From positions 1 to 5,046 of the forward strand of contig JALQWJ010000136.1 in NCBI GenBank assembly GCA_023258775.1: DNA of 5,046 nucleotides. The letters run 5' to 3'. The notes beneath the pieces were generated by a model, which saw nothing but the letters and a program-made list of their open reading frames with translations, ran no database searches and was not told the DNA's origin. A program made the position numbers and the translations under genes. The stretch comes from Burkholderiaceae bacterium. Its GTDB lineage: Bacteria > Pseudomonadota > Gammaproteobacteria > Burkholderiales > Burkholderiaceae_E. Shown piece after piece: positions 5,013-5,046 of the stretch (the stretch's first letter is position 1; each line of letters begins with the position of its first letter).

Positions 5013-5046
5013 GGGGGAGAGACTCGAGGCAGGTAATTGTTTTGGG

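Noticed and set aside
4959..5046. Minus-strand open frame entering from the right edge and ending at TGA 4959-4961 (tail ...ELGLQIGAGLAMGIY)
   Set aside because: It is only about 28 codons, a length that stays open by chance roughly a quarter of the time, and I recognise no family. It could be the 3' end of an upstream gene; sequence to the right of the window would settle it.

Overview
The window reads as a compact stretch of a Gram-negative, probably proteobacterial, chromosome. The evidence is an ECF sigma factor, a one-TM anti-sigma candidate, a protein with a Sec-type signal peptide, and aerobic aromatic catabolism enzymes. GC is around 50% by eye, dropping below that in parts of the dioxygenase gene. 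A betaproteobacterium would fit, but that is a guess from protein style and not a demonstrated assignment. All six genes lie on the minus strand, so transcription runs from high to low coordinates. No RNA genes, mobile elements or CRISPR arrays were seen.

Region A (about 5046-2731) is a putative signalling module. A leader of about 170 bp holds four perfect-period 16-bp tandem repeats. It is followed by an ECF sigma factor (4872-4258), then a single-TM protein that overlaps it by ATGA and is probably its anti-sigma factor (4261-3638). Last comes an exported protein with a C-terminal domain of an uncharacterised family (3615-2731). The layout resembles rpoE-rseA-rseB in general form: sigma, membrane anti-sigma, periplasmic partner. 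On the sigma strand each repeat carries G-G-G-A-A-C-T or a one-base variant. This looks like the -35 element of ECF promoters, so autoregulation or a multi-site operator is a reasonable hypothesis. No convincing -10 could be assigned.

Region B (2665-7) is a catabolic module of three tightly packed genes. They are a PEP mutase/isocitrate lyase superfamily enzyme of the oxaloacetate decarboxylase (PA4872-like) type, a classical SDR dehydrogenase, and an intradiol ring-cleavage dioxygenase closest in style to hydroxyquinol 1,2-dioxygenases. The spacings are 2 bp and an ATGA overlap, each preceded by a good Shine-Dalgarno sequence, so these three are almost certainly one operon. The usual maleylacetate reductase of a hydroxyquinol pathway is not in the window. 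The operon may continue beyond the left edge, where only 6 bases remain after the dioxygenase stop.

Only 65 bp separate the two modules, with no evident terminator and no strong promoter. Read-through from the sigma module into the catabolic module is therefore possible. Whether the sigma factor controls the catabolic genes cannot be decided from sequence alone.
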